Shown in pieces: positions 35,592 to 46,848 of a stretch of 64,000 nucleotides of DNA. The notes under the pieces were generated by a model. That model worked only from the letters and a program-made list of their open reading frames with translations, ran no database searches and was not told the DNA's origin. Position 1 is the first letter of the stretch, and each line of letters begins with the position of its first letter. The stretch covers positions 209,295,138-209,359,137 of the forward strand of contig JAUPFV010000001.1 in assembly GCA_036936605.1 (NCBI GenBank), read 5' to 3'. A program made the position numbers and the translations under genes. This DNA is from Limnanthes douglasii subsp. nivea (lineage: Eukaryota > Streptophyta > Magnoliopsida > Brassicales > Limnanthaceae).

Positions 35592-36696
35592 TTAGTCTTT
35601 AGGATGCTCGCGGAACAATAGTTGTGCAGATCCTCCACCAGGGCATCCTGAATACGCGCTGGTACAATTTATTAGTTTGCCATTAGGATCCATGCACACA
35701 CGAAGCTCGGCAATTTCAATAGGATTTCCATCACAGCGGATTTCGATTTGGATTTGAACTTTAGCACTAAAAATCTTTCCGAATTGAGACGCTGGATATT
35801 TGAGTGTCTTGCTTGGCCGGATACCTACATAAATAATATAAACAAAATCTACAAGTATCAATTTATCACAACAACATTCATTCATGATTAAAACGTTTAA
35901 AACGTAACGGTAAAAATGAGTTCGGACTTGGTAAGAAATTACCTTCTTTTTCCAACATCTCCAATATATTATATTGTTTTGCTTGTTTGGCGGCAAACTT
36001 AAAATATGCCTCGGGCTGCTGTGGAAAACTAGAGCACCTGCCGTGTATCTTCCATTCATGACTCCAAAATGAAAAAGGATTATTTAGCGACGCTAAGTCC
36101 TTCCAATACACTTCTACATCTTCTCTTACTTCCTTTCCAATTCTTTCCTGTTTAATTAAAAAAACAACCAATTAAATTTATCTAAAACCATGTTTGTTTT
36201 CTTAAGTAGCCTAGATTAGTATTTATATTTTGATAAAAACAAACAGTCTGTCGAGACAAACAAGACACAAGCACCCAATCATCGAAAACAAGAAATTAAA
36301 GAGCGAAAACCATGTCTATATAACCCCAATTTTCTGAATAAAATGCAACTTTTTGAATAAAAAACAGTATGTCGAGATGCATACCCGTATCGGACGACTG
36401 TAAGCTTGTTTTCCACGTGGTTGACAAGGTTGTGGCGCTTCTGCATCCAAGGATCTGCCGCTAGCATCCGTCGGCCAAAGACCGTGTATCATAAAGCTAT
36501 TCGGATAGCCTTTTTCACACTGTGGTTTTTTTTTTAATATAGGATCTGATGCTAGTTTGGCGCAATGTTGCGGAGGCCACATTAAAACCAGCTTATAAGA
36601 ATTCATCAACACTGCTGTATCTTCTTCTTTTGTTTCTCTTACATTCACAAAACAGCAAAGAAAAAACAGAAAGATAATAGGTAAAACAGTTTTCAT
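35592..36696 (-). CDS. S-RNase-like secreted ribonuclease T2 (three exons)
   Basis: Proposed exons on the minus strand are 36696-36385, 36147-35943 and 35824-35592, giving 249 residues. Both introns (237 and 118 bp) are GT-AG and keep frame. The start MKTVLPIIFLFFLCCFVNV is a signal peptide, so the product is secreted. Conserved blocks follow: YKLVLMWPPQHC (C1), FMIHGLWPT with catalytic His71 (C2), HEWKIHGRC with Glu135 and His139 (C3), and RPSKTLKYP, KVQIQIEI and RVCMDPNGKLINC toward the end. The mature part has eight Cys and is mildly basic (about 33 K+R against 27 D+E). The first intron falls in the hypervariable region between C2 and C3, the classic S-RNase intron site. In S-RNases this protein is made in the style and degrades RNA in incompatible pollen tubes. 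Oddity: the Lys usually preceding the second catalytic His is Ile138, with Lys one place earlier. An S-like RNase paralogue is the alternative. Confidence 0.9.
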
Positions 36697-36745
36697 GTTT
36701 ACAATAAATAACACAAACAACTATATACGCAATGCAATGCAGAGC

Positions 36746-36754
36746 TTATATATA
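36746..36754 (-). promoter_or_regulatory. Candidate TATA box of the S-RNase-like gene
   Basis: The minus strand reads TATATATAAG about 50 bp upstream of the ATG, which would give a short 5' leader. Further upstream, two copies of 'ctacttaaaatayatattaa' (about 36807 and 36903) lie in the proximal promoter region. Confidence 0.5.
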
Positions 36755-37117
36755 CAAAATAAAACGAAAACATTTTGTAGTGGGGAACCTTAGATAGTGC
36801 CCAACTACTTAAAATACATATTAAACCAAACAACTAAATATGGACAACTTTTAAATTCAAAACAAAACCAACCTAAAAATTTAGTAGTGGATGGTTCTCC
36901 ACTACTTAAAATATAAGTTAAGTCAAACAACTATAAAAGGCCTAGTTTGCTATTATATACATCCTAATACCATTTCTTACTCTTATCCTAAATATTTTTC
37001 TTTTTCTTTTTATAAAACACTTTCTTAATTTATAGAGACATAGGATTTCCGTGTCCATATATAATAATCTTCTTAGCAATAAATAAATTCATTTGGAGAT
37101 GACTTCCACTAACGTCC

Positions 37118-37205
37118 ATTACTTGAAAACCATGCAATTCTTGAAAATTGATTTTTAGATAGGTACTTGAAAACCATGCAATTCTTGAAAATTGATTTTT
37201 GGCCC
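37118..37205. repeat. 44-bp direct repeat, two units
   Basis: The string acttgaaaaccatgcaattc, with its continuation ttgaaaattgattttt, occurs at 37121 and 37165. Confidence 0.9.
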
Positions 37206-37554
37206 TATCCAATCTGATGGACAGGTGCAAACTAATTGATTTTCTTGCATGATTAAGGATTTTAGCCTCCCTCGGTAGCTCCAAGAAAATATCTTTAATT
37301 ACTCACAGCACAAGCAAGAGCACAAACTATAAATTAAGTTTTCTTACATGGTTTAGTCCCGGATCTCAAAGAGTAGGAAGACCATAATGAGCTATGTAAC
37401 AATCCCAATATTTTTTTTACCACCTTAACATGAGTCAGATAGATGGTGCATAAAAAAAATACTAGCTGTTAATTTATTCGGAACTGAGGTACGGCTAACC
37501 ATTTGTTTTGAGCTGAGCAACAGCATTTTATTCCAAATTTTATACGTCTTCCAG

Positions 37555-37755
37555 GATAAAATATCCATGTCTTAAAGATAAAATGGGTATCACCGGAACT
37601 GATGTAATGCTAAAATATCCATGTTTCAAAGATAAAATATTTGTGTTCATGTTCCGAGGTAAAATTGGGTATCACCGGAACTGATGTAATGCTGAAATAT
37701 CCATGTTTCAAAGATATAATATTCGTGTTCATGTTCCAAGGTAAAATTGTGTACG
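37555..37755. repeat. About 83-bp tandem repeat, two full units and a partial one
   Basis: The segment ggtatcaccggaactgatgt recurs at about 37586 and 37669, with shared flanks 'aaatatccatgtttcaaaga' and gtgttcatgttcc. A shorter partial unit precedes it. Confidence 0.85.
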
Positions 37756-38102
37756 ACTTCAAATACAAGCTCATGTTATCGGTTCTTTCATGTATACAAG
37801 GTTAATGTTGATAATCCGGTGAAGTTACTAATTTAATTCTTTGTTATGTCGGGTACTGGGTCAAAATTTGGACAATTCGTTTTTGTTCTGAATTTGTTAC
37901 CATATGAATATTCTTTCCGTGCGGCATTTTTATGTTACATGCCTATGTTAAATGCTATCTTTTTGGTTAAAGAAAAAATATAGTCTCAGTTAAAACTTAC
38001 CTTTTTGTTGGAAGCAGTCGCTATTCTCTTCTGCATCCTCACTTCTATACTCAGCTGATTAAGCTTTTGGCCTTCATTTTTAACTGAGGATTTGTTTCCT
38101 TG

Positions 38103-38191
38103 TGCAGCTGATCTTCTTCTCTGCCATTATCTCCTCAGGCCCTCGAAGGCTCCTTTTTTCTTTCCCTGTGAGTGCATAGAACTCATCAGTG
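38103..38191. repeat. 89-bp direct repeat, first copy
   Basis: It starts tgcagctgatcttcttctct and ends ctcatcagtg, matching 38659-38747 with about ten differences. The two copies bracket 467 bp of unassigned sequence. Confidence 0.85.
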
Positions 38192-38658
38192 ATTATGTTA
38201 ATTTATTCGAAGTCAGTCTGGGTTGACAATAGAGATTATGTTGTTTGGTTAGTGTGAATAAAAGACTCGGTTTTTAAGCTTGTACGTACAGAAAAATCTT
38301 ATTGTCATGATTTATTAGATCAAAGATGCGGTTTGGCTGAATTTTCATTTTTTCTTGACACCAAGCAATCGCATAAGTGCTTCAAATACTAATCCTTATG
38401 GTTCGGTTCTATATTAAACATGAAACTGAACTTCTAACATTACACATCAGATGTAACCAACGGCATGATACACCCACAGCACATGTATTTCGGAGATAAT
38501 TAATCAACGCCAGAGGCTATTTGCAGAGAAATCAGGTGGTTTTCAAGAGACGAGGATCTTAGAGGTTTGAGTTTTACCGGTAAAGAGTTCATGGCTCTTC
38601 CGACATCACAGCAAATTGAAGCTTGACATTGTCAAGACCCGGAGGAAATTCTCTTCTC

Positions 38659-38747
38659 TGCAGCTGATCTTCTTCTCTGCCATTATCTCCTCGGGCGCTT
38701 GAAGCTCCTTTGTTTCTTTCCCTGTGAATGCATAGATCTCATCAGTG
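38659..38747. repeat. 89-bp direct repeat, second copy
   Basis: Second copy of 38103-38191 in the same orientation. The 467 bp between the copies has no recognised coding region. Confidence 0.85.
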
Positions 38748-39255
38748 TTCTATTAATTGGAAAGCGAATTTTTCGCTTTTCTTGAAGAATTCAAGGAAAT
38801 CCCTAAAGTTTTCTAACCTGCATCTGTCGATAGTCTCGTTGTTTTGCTTCACTCTGAAGCAGTTTATCGCAAGCTCTCCTTCTGGCACCCAGAGAGGACT
38901 GTCTCTGAAATTTGGGAGCACTCAGCTCATTTCCTATCTATCTCTTTGAGCCTTCAATCTTTGATCTCAATCAATACAAGAATTCTGCTCTTGAGTTAGC
39001 GTACTCTGAGGGTGCACAATCCTCCTTCCTTGAAACAGTCCTCTGGATGTCAGCGTCTCGTTTCTTTGGAAGCCTGTTTCTGGATCTGAATTCAATTGAT
39101 AAAGTCACTGTTACAATACTGATTCTAGCCTGAAACCCTTGCCCTTATCTATTGGAAATGAAGAGGAGCTGCCTCATACCTTATTGATTTCATCGCCTTT
39201 GAAGCTTGTAATCGGAAAGCTGCTTCTTTTCTCTTCTAGGGTTTGTTTTGTTCCC
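38748..39255. other. Less AT-rich unassigned stretch, possible gene relic
   Basis: Base composition is closer to coding DNA than its surroundings, and overlapping plus-strand open stretches exist at 38728-38949, 38912-39133 and 39139 onward. None shows a domain I recognise, and no single frame spans the region. The end (cttctagggtttgttttgtt) resembles a plant 5' leader. It may be a captured or decayed gene fragment. It ends where the PIF/Harbinger-like element is inserted. Confidence 0.3.
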
Positions 39256-39684
39256 TTAGACCATCCACAGCAGTGGGGATATTTCATCTCTCAAAAGCGC
39301 GCCACATCAGCGCCACATCAGCATACTCTCCAAATAATTCTGCAAAAATTTCCACTCCCCACAGCAGTGCATATTTCATCTTTTCAGCATACCCCACCAT
39401 ATTTCTCTCTCTTCCACATCATTCTACCATACAATATCCTACCATATATTTTTATTTATCTTTCTTATTATTTACTATATATTTATATTAAAATTATATA
39501 TATTAAAATAAATAATTTTTTTAAATTAACATAATATATTTTCTTTACAAATAAAAACTATAAAATTGAAATAATTAAAAATATAATACATAATATATAG
39601 TATATTTAAAAATCAAAATTAAAAATAAAATTGGTTTGATTTCCGAAAAAGCTTCAACTTTTAATAGAATAAATAATTTACAAA

Positions 39685-40335
39685 CCAAGTCTCTATTTAT
39701 AGATCTCAAGAAATTATAAATCATGGTATAATTTATTTATTTTTTTAACTTACAAAAATGTTCCGAAAATTGTTTCGGAAATACTAAATAAATAAAAACT
39801 TAAAAAATTTCGTTGTCCGAATCAATCAAACCAAGTCTCTATTTATAGATCTCAAGAAATTATAAATCATGGTATAATTTATTTATTTTTCTAACTTACA
39901 AAAATGTTCCGAAAATTGTTTCGGAAATACTAAATAAATAAAAACTTAAAAAATTTCGTTGTCCGAATCAATCAAACCAAGTCTCTATTTATAGATCTCA
40001 ATAAATTATAAATCATGGTATAATATATTTATTTTTTTAACTTACAAAAATGTTCCGAAAATTGTTTCGGAAATACTTAATAAAAAAAACTTAAAAAATT
40101 TCGTTGTCCGAATCAATCAAACCAAGTCTCTATCTATAGATCTCAAGAAATTATAAATCATGGTATAATTTATTTATTTTTTTAACTTACTAAAATGTTC
40201 CAAAAATCATTTTGAAAATACTAAATAAATAAAAAACTCAAAAAAATTCGGTGTCGGAATGAAACGAACCAAGTCTCTACTCGTAGATATCGAAAAATTA
40301 TAAATAATGGTATACTTTTTAAAATTTTTTGACTA
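39685..40335. repeat. 146-bp tandem repeat array, about five units
   Basis: Units start at ccaagtctctatttatagat at 39685, 39831, 39977 and 40122, with a more diverged one at about 40269 (spacing 145-147). Each contains the internal inverted repeat ttccgaaaattgtttcggaa. The first three are nearly identical; the last two are decayed. Confidence 0.9.
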
Positions 40336-40390
40336 ACCATTTCTTTAAAAAAACCGTTTTTTTAAAAAAAAAAAAAAAAAAAGGTAAACT

Positions 40391-40542
40391 GCAGCATGCC
40401 AAATGGCATGCTGCAATTGGTTGTTTAAAAGATGGTTTGGGGTTCATCTTTTGAACCCCAAACCATCTTGGGCTGCCAGCGTGTATGAAATACACGCTGC
40501 TGCCCAAGATGCAGCGCATATTTCAAACGAAATATGCGCTGC
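40391..40542. repeat. Four consecutive perfect or near-perfect hairpins
   Basis: The stems are gcagcatgcca/tggcatgctgc (40391-40414, loop 2), aagatggtttggggttca/tgaaccccaaaccatctt (40429-40469, loop 5), cagcgtgtat/atacacgctg (40477-40499, loop 3, extended by cttgggc/gcccaag with a mismatch), and gcagcgcatatttc/gaaatatgcgctgc (40511-40542, loop 4). They lie inside the right end of the PIF/Harbinger-like element. Confidence 0.95.
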
Positions 40543-40556
40543 TGCATATGGTCTTA

Positions 40557-41755
40557 GAGGCTTAGATTTTGTGATTTCAGATCTTCTCGGACGATAGTGG
40601 TCGGGTTATGGGTCTCGACTCTGGAGTCGGATTTTGTGCTCCTGCGGTCCTGCCCCAACTTAATATCTTCTAGTTGGACTGGACTCCTTGTATAGCCTTC
40701 AAATTTTAAGGCCCTTTTTCATTTTAATAATAGTTATTTCTTTCGGTTAAAAACAAAGAAAAATGTTACGGAATTGCTAAAAAAACGGCCAAAACTACTC
40801 CGCGAAGTCGCTTAAATTTTCTTTTCAGAACTACTCCGTGAAGTTATTTTGTTTCACGATTTTGCATAGTTATTTAATGTGCAGACCGTAAAATCAAGAC
40901 CTGGAAGTACGGATGGTGTATGTTTTCCTTTCACTCTTTCCATTCTTTAACCTTTTTAAATCCAAAGATATCCGATAGGCCGATCAAACTAAACTATAAA
41001 TTTATATGTCGTATAAATAATTAATCATGCAACAATCGTCCTTTCGTAAATTCGTTTGACCATATATCGGTTTTTGCTTCTATCGATCGGTATATTGGTT
41101 TAATCCAAAAATATTTTACTTAACATAAATATTTTACTTAACGTTACGTCTTTTATAATTAGGCAATCGCACTAGTATGAATCTTTGATACATAATTACA
41201 TAAAAAACAATTAATAAAATTAACTCTTGTTTGTATCCATAATTAACTAATTAGATAAAAAATAATAGATGAAAATGATTTTTTATGGGGTTTGGCGCGA
41301 GGTGTGCGTGTATTAAATATTATAAAGAGCAAGTGAAATAATATAATTGCATGTACACGAATTTCATGCTCCAATACATAAAAGTGGTTGAATATGTTAT
41401 CAGAGTCAAACAAGGACTTTTCATGATAGTGAAAACTTGTTTAAGTTACAATTGGGGCTATATCCCAACCGAAGCTGGTGTTAAACTAAAAAAACTTGAA
41501 TAATCAACCACAAAACAATAGACATTGTGTAACTTCGATCTGAACTGGATTTGTTTTCATGTTAATCTTTTAAGGTAATTATGTACGTCTTCATATACAA
41601 GTTCATATAAGTGTTGTTTCTTATATATGTATTATTTCCTTATATAAGCTTAATTATATTCTTCCAAATATCGTATTGTATGATATTGACGCATCTACCA
41701 CAATCAACATTGTTATCTCTTTTTTAAATGGTCCAAGATCCAACCCATTGTTCCT
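40557..41755. other. Intergenic sequence without recognised features
   Basis: No gene or complete mobile element was seen. Fragments such as cggttttttgcttc-type AT-rich sequence are not diagnostic. Confidence 0.5.
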
Positions 41756-41761
41756 TCAAAC

Positions 41762-43200
41762 TCACCGATCACTTCGACAATCATCCAGTAAACCCTGCAA
41801 TAGTCCGATTAGATCGAAGAATCGCCAGGGGTTATCTATTTGTTCATAAGTTGACATGAACATTATATTTGCAGAACTACAGGTATCTATCAGAATTCTT
41901 CGTATATTGTCCTCAGTAATTCCTGCCACAATCAACACAACATCCTCATGCGGGCCAACCATTTCCCTCATATATTCATATTCAAAATAAAGTAACGGAG
42001 ATGGACTCGTATGTAAATGTGGTTAAGTGTCAGCTTCTAATTGAGTTGTTAGGCTCACGATATGCTTTTTTAGAGTAGTTTGATATCCCTGAAACATTAT
42101 CACCTTAAAAAATTGTCAGTGATTCAAAGAAAACACATAATTCACCAACATTTTCGTTAACAAATGGTTCCTCTACCAACATGATCTTATTCTTTCCTGA
42201 ATTCATATACAAATGCTCATAAGAAACGTCAAAAGAGTCGATAGGTTCCAAAATCATCAAAATATTTTCTTGTTTCGGAGTTGTAAGAGCATTTTTCTTG
42301 ACAAAAGTTGTCAGTTTCACATTTCTAATCAACACTTGTATTTATTATTTTAGCGTCATACAATTCTTCGTATCATGACCAACATTTTCATGGTATTTGC
42401 AATAAATGTGGATTTTGCTTTTCCTGGGATCCTGTATTGGGGCAGGTTGGCGAAATTGTATGTGATTACGAGCCTTGTCAAAACTTGTTGTTAGAGACTC
42501 TCTCAATTCAGCAAAATGATATGGTCGAACCCACTTGTTTGACATTGGTCTCACACTTTGTTGTGCCCTTTCCACTAGTGAATTCACCCTTGGTATCGGA
42601 GGTAATTAGGTCGGAGCTCTTTGTCGAATAATCGTTATCATATGAGAAGTTTGAGGAATTTGTGCATGGAGTGGAATATATGTCACCATCAAATATTGTT
42701 ACAACTGGTTTTGTTCAATTTGTGTCATAGACGATATATTCTGATGTTTGTGTTTTTTCTACCAAATTTTCTTCTCAACTTGATCTAACAACGCCCCAAA
42801 TGTTATGGTTTGTTTTTTCATAACAATATATTTCATAATTTCGGGGAGAAGTCACATTCAAAAAGCTGTTAGTGCTACTTGATCTTTGCAACCGTCCATA
42901 TCAGTCTTAGTCTTGATTAAACAAATTGTGTAATCATACAACTCATCCCAATTTATGTCTATAGTAAATTATCGTATCTTTATTTGCTCGGAACCTATTA
43001 CTTCCCACAAAATATTGCTGGAAGATATTCCAAAACATATCAAAACTCTTTATATAACCTTGAGGCAAGCGGTTATAGCATTTCGAGGTGATGCCCTTAA
43101 ATATTTGGGAGAAAACCTTGCACAACAATGTATCATCGTCGTCATAATTAATCATAAAATTCTTGAATTGCTCGATATGGTTATATAATATATATAACAT
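41762..43200 (-). pseudogene. Ty3/gypsy gag-protease fragment
   Basis: On the minus strand, from 43200 leftward, there is a gag segment (SQIFKGITSKCYNRLP, SFDMFWNIFQQYFV). A zinc-knuckle region follows at about 42345-42420 (YCKYHENVGHDTKNC), then a linker, then an aspartic-protease core at 41762-41971 in which the expected IDTGSSANI is IDTCSSANI. The catalytic motif is therefore damaged. RT and integrase are missing to the left. It is closely related to the gag-pro part of the element at 47684-52755, which retains IDTGSSANIL. Confidence 0.8.
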
Positions 43201-44985
43201 TATATTATATCATCATGAACCTGGAAATTCATGTGGCGTCCTGATAAACTATTCAATTTATTTCGGTGAAGCGATGCAAATTTACATTCCTCAGTTGTGA
43301 ATCAACACTATGAAGGAATACTATAAGTCAATGTAAGATAACATTGTTCCATAAAGGAAGAGTATAAATTCAATGCATGATAATGTGGTTCCACTAATTA
43401 TATTATCTACTATTGCATGTTTTGTGGCACCCAACAAGGTATATGATAGCAAAATGTATCACGAGATTGCATATTGTAAAAAATATCGAAAACCATATGA
43501 AGTTATATTACGACAACGATTGTATAGTCAAGTATACAGATAATAAGATGAGCTCGACTGTGTAAACGTATAAATATTTTTTATGAAAACATTTCAGAGG
43601 TTGGACTAAATATGTAGTATGACAAATATACGTACATGAGATTTTTTTTGATGATTTTTTTTGCTGAGTTATGCAAAGATACCCAGCCAACTTTTCTATT
43701 ATTAGTTAGTATTAAAAAATTTGAGGTTACCCAAATATAACTCAACCAACTTTCCTACCAAAACTAACTTTAACTTTCTCTTTCCTACCTTAAAAAGTTT
43801 TATGTATCTTTAAAATCTTAGCTTGAAAAACAAAACAGTAAATTTTATATCGAAAAACTGAAATCTGTGCATGATAACGATTGTTCGATGGTCTAACATC
43901 ATTCGCATTAAGTGACTGTAGAGAATCAAAGTACAAGAACTAAAACAAGTTAGTTCACAAAATATATTAATTGATCAAGGGTTTTCAACGTATTAATCTA
44001 TCATTTTATTGCAACCATAAACTCTATTGAAATAGAGGGTGAAGAGTGTTGAAAATTATTTATCGCCAAACTCATTAGAAACAGTTATTTGAGCCAATCA
44101 AAAAAATTCCATAGATGATTTTATAAAAACCTAAAACAAACACATCAACTCATAATAATATATTACCTCTAACGTAGATTGATTATAAAAAAATGACAAA
44201 CCAATAACAGTAAGACACAAAATATATAATAAAAGTTTGAACATCATGACCAACTAACTAAATTGTTTGAGATATACATGTTTTATTTGATGCAGTTTTG
44301 TCAGATTTAATAAAAAAGATTCAAACCAAAAAACTTAGTTCAGTTGAACTTTAAAAATCAAAATAAAAATAAAAATCTTCCTTACAAATCTATAAAAAAA
44401 TGAGGACTCAAAAAACAACACATGATTCATAATTTTCTTTAGGATTCCATTTAAATAAAATATATTATTATTTTCCTCTTTTCAAATCTCCGACATCAAT
44501 TCAGATATGATAGTCAATATTTTTGCTTTCGTCGTCAATTCAGATATAATAGTCAATATTTTCAAAATCAATATTTGTGGCGTAACATATTCTGCAATCT
44601 GGAAACCAATTCAAGGGTTTCATACATAATAATTCTCTTTAGATCAATTCATACCGAAATTTTACATTTTAATTGACTTCGATTAGCGATAAGAGTGTTG
44701 GTTAACTTACATATTGAATCTATGAGGATAATCTCATCCTATTTATGTTCTTCCTTAAGATGAACTTTAAGAGTAATAACTCCTCCCATCGATTTCCCCA
44801 ACAAGAACCAAGTCAAGACTCGTAAGTCAAGTCTTCTTGCAACCAAATAATCGTAAAAAGTCTGCAATGGAAACTTCATCAAGTTAATTGTGCAGTTAAT
44901 CATAAGGTCCTGAAAAGTCATCATTGTCCAGTTAATTGAAATATATGTTAATGTTATGAAATGCATTGATATTTACCTCTCCATT
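43201..44985. other. AT-rich sequence without recognised genes
   Basis: No supported gene. It may include LTR or leader sequence of the flanking gypsy fragments, but no PBS, polypurine tract or LTR pair was found. Confidence 0.5.
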
Positions 44986-44989
44986 AGTA

Positions 44990-46575
44990 TTGGCCTGTTC
45001 GGAATAAAGGTTGGTTGGAATTTATTCTTGCAGAGTAGGATCAATAGGAGCCGGAGGAGGAATTTTAGAAGGATGTAGAATTATCTCTGATCCCAAAGTG
45101 ACCTATTTCTTCTTTGCAGCTTTTTCATCACTGCTTGCCTTACGCTTCTTATCCTTATTTGTAATCTTTGATGGGTTATCCGATTCACTAGCCTCCTTGA
45201 CGGTAACTTCAACTACTTCCAGGAGAACAACATTAATCCCTCATTGATTCTCTGAACCGGTCCCTTCGTTAGTTGGCTGAGGTGGGTCTGTTGTGGTTTT
45301 ATTCTTTCTTTTATTCTTCATATTTTCCAAATGACTAGGGGCTTTGACCCTGCAAGGCAAGTAAATATTGGTGTCGTTAGCATCAGTTCTCCTCAGGATA
45401 ACGTCTGCAAGAGGAAGGGTGGTAAGTTATTCCCAGGTGAGGTATCTTATCCCTGTAGTATTCCACAGATGAGACCTCACGAAATTAGCTGAGGTGAAAC
45501 AGTTGTGGAAACCATTCCTTTATTTATCCAAGGCTTGGGCGTTTAGCTTCGCGCAAGTACTTTGACCTGACTCTACATGCTCTGAGAATTTCTTCGGAAA
45601 AACTGAAAAGAGACACAGGTCAGTTCGGAATAACCACATAGTATTTAAAAGACTAAGGGAAACATATATAAAACTTACTTATACTTTTCTAGCGACCAGT
45701 CAGTTGGCTTAGATTAGAGTCAATGTTTATCTTTTTCCCATTCTCCCAGGTTACGCTGATGAACATGAATTATGTCCTCCGTGGTTTTTCAGACTCCAGT
45801 AGGTCATTCACTACCTTGTAATCATTCCCCATATTGTAGTGGTAAAACAAATGTGGTGGTTCTTGCACAAATTCACCACAGCAGTGAATTGCTCTATTGG
45901 TAGTGGGATCTTGGACAGTCTGGAAGCCATTATGCCAGCCATCAGAGTGTTCAGACTCAACTGATTTGGACATAGATTTATCAGGTGAAAGTACCTGACT
46001 ATCTCCGGATCCAAAAGAAACCTGAGTCCCCAGTTCAGCACCTCTGTGTAGACCACTAGCTCGTTAGACTTGCAATCCATCGAAGTTTACGGGGTGATCT
46101 GGATTCTTACCTTGATAGAATCAGGGAACCCCCACTTTGTATGAATACGACCTAATTCAGCGGTATGGGTGTATACGTAAGCTTTTTTCTAGAGGGATAT
46201 CAGGTACTTCACGCTAACTTTTTGGAAATTTGGCCCCACCTTCCCTTTTAGACACTCTGGAAGCGCATCCAGATTGGAGAGACCCACCTTAACCTTTCCA
46301 TTCCAATCTGCTGCGGTGTCCTCCGTCTGTTCGGACACCTACAAAGAAGTATCTTCAATACTATCCTCCATAGTTTCTTCCATTACGATGGACGACTGTT
46401 CGGATGGCTTAATTTCTGCCAAGGACTTTATTGTCTGCGAACTAGTATATTTAGAAGAGCTAGGAGTGGACTTATCCTTGGAATGGCGAGTTATTCGGCG
46501 AGGGTTATTCTTCTCAGGAGACTTCTCAGCGTCCGAACCCATGGCAATGAAGGGTGAAGGTTTCATAACGCTAGA
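44990..46575 (-). pseudogene. Antisense ORF (Transposase_28-like) of another gypsy element
   Basis: Minus-strand pieces from 46566 downward give a charged N-terminal region (FIAMGSDAEKSPEKNNPRR). A core at about 46080-45811 follows (GLRFLLDPEIVRYFHLINLC, PLPIEQFTAVVNLCKNHH), then AKLNAQAL near 45540, and a Lys/Thr-rich segment near 45300. Order and sequence parallel the 13422-16378 ORF. Several frameshifts are present, the coiled-coil tail is missing, and the equivalent of the intron position lies near 45600-45690. Confidence 0.7.
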
Positions 46576-46848
46576 AATTGCCTTTTCTTTAGGGAGATGG
46601 TTCTGAGATTCTTGAACAAAGGATCCTGATTGAAGAGGAGGAAGAGTTTGGACAAAGAGATATTTTCTGACCTTAGATGTCTTTGATGACGATGAACCTT
46701 GGTATACGTTTTCTTTTAGTTGATTGAGTTCTTCAAAGGGAAATTTTTCTCTTCACTTAAGAAAATTGCTTCATTCCTCGGTCGTTTTAGGAAAAAAATG
46801 AAACTTTTAAAGGAATGAAAAAACTACTATAAATCTGAATCTTCACAA

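Larger units (their letters stand above)
36760..38102. other. 5' flank of the S-RNase-like gene
   Basis: No gene was seen. Two short tandem repeats are listed separately (37118-37205 and 37555-37755). The rest is AT-rich with no recognised element. Confidence 0.5.
39259..40553. mobile_element. Non-autonomous PIF/Harbinger-like element, 1295 bp
   Basis: The left end GACCATCCACAGCAG and the right end read inward, GACCATATGCAGCAG, form short terminal inverted repeats. Both sides are flanked by TTA (39256-39258 and 40554-40556), the target duplication typical of PIF/Harbinger. The interior has five units of a 146-bp tandem repeat and four consecutive hairpins. No transposase is encoded. The TIRs are short, so family assignment is moderate; the boundaries and TTA repeats are read directly. 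Confidence 0.7.

Noticed and set aside
38728..39133. Two overlapping plus-strand open frames as a small gene
   Set aside because: They are in different frames, show no recognisable domain, and are no longer than chance in this less AT-rich stretch. Described only as unassigned.
44739..44966. Minus-strand open frame with LGKSMGGVITL
   Set aside because: The resemblance to a hydrolase GxSxGG motif is superficial. The frame is short and sits at the ragged 3' edge of a decayed antisense ORF.
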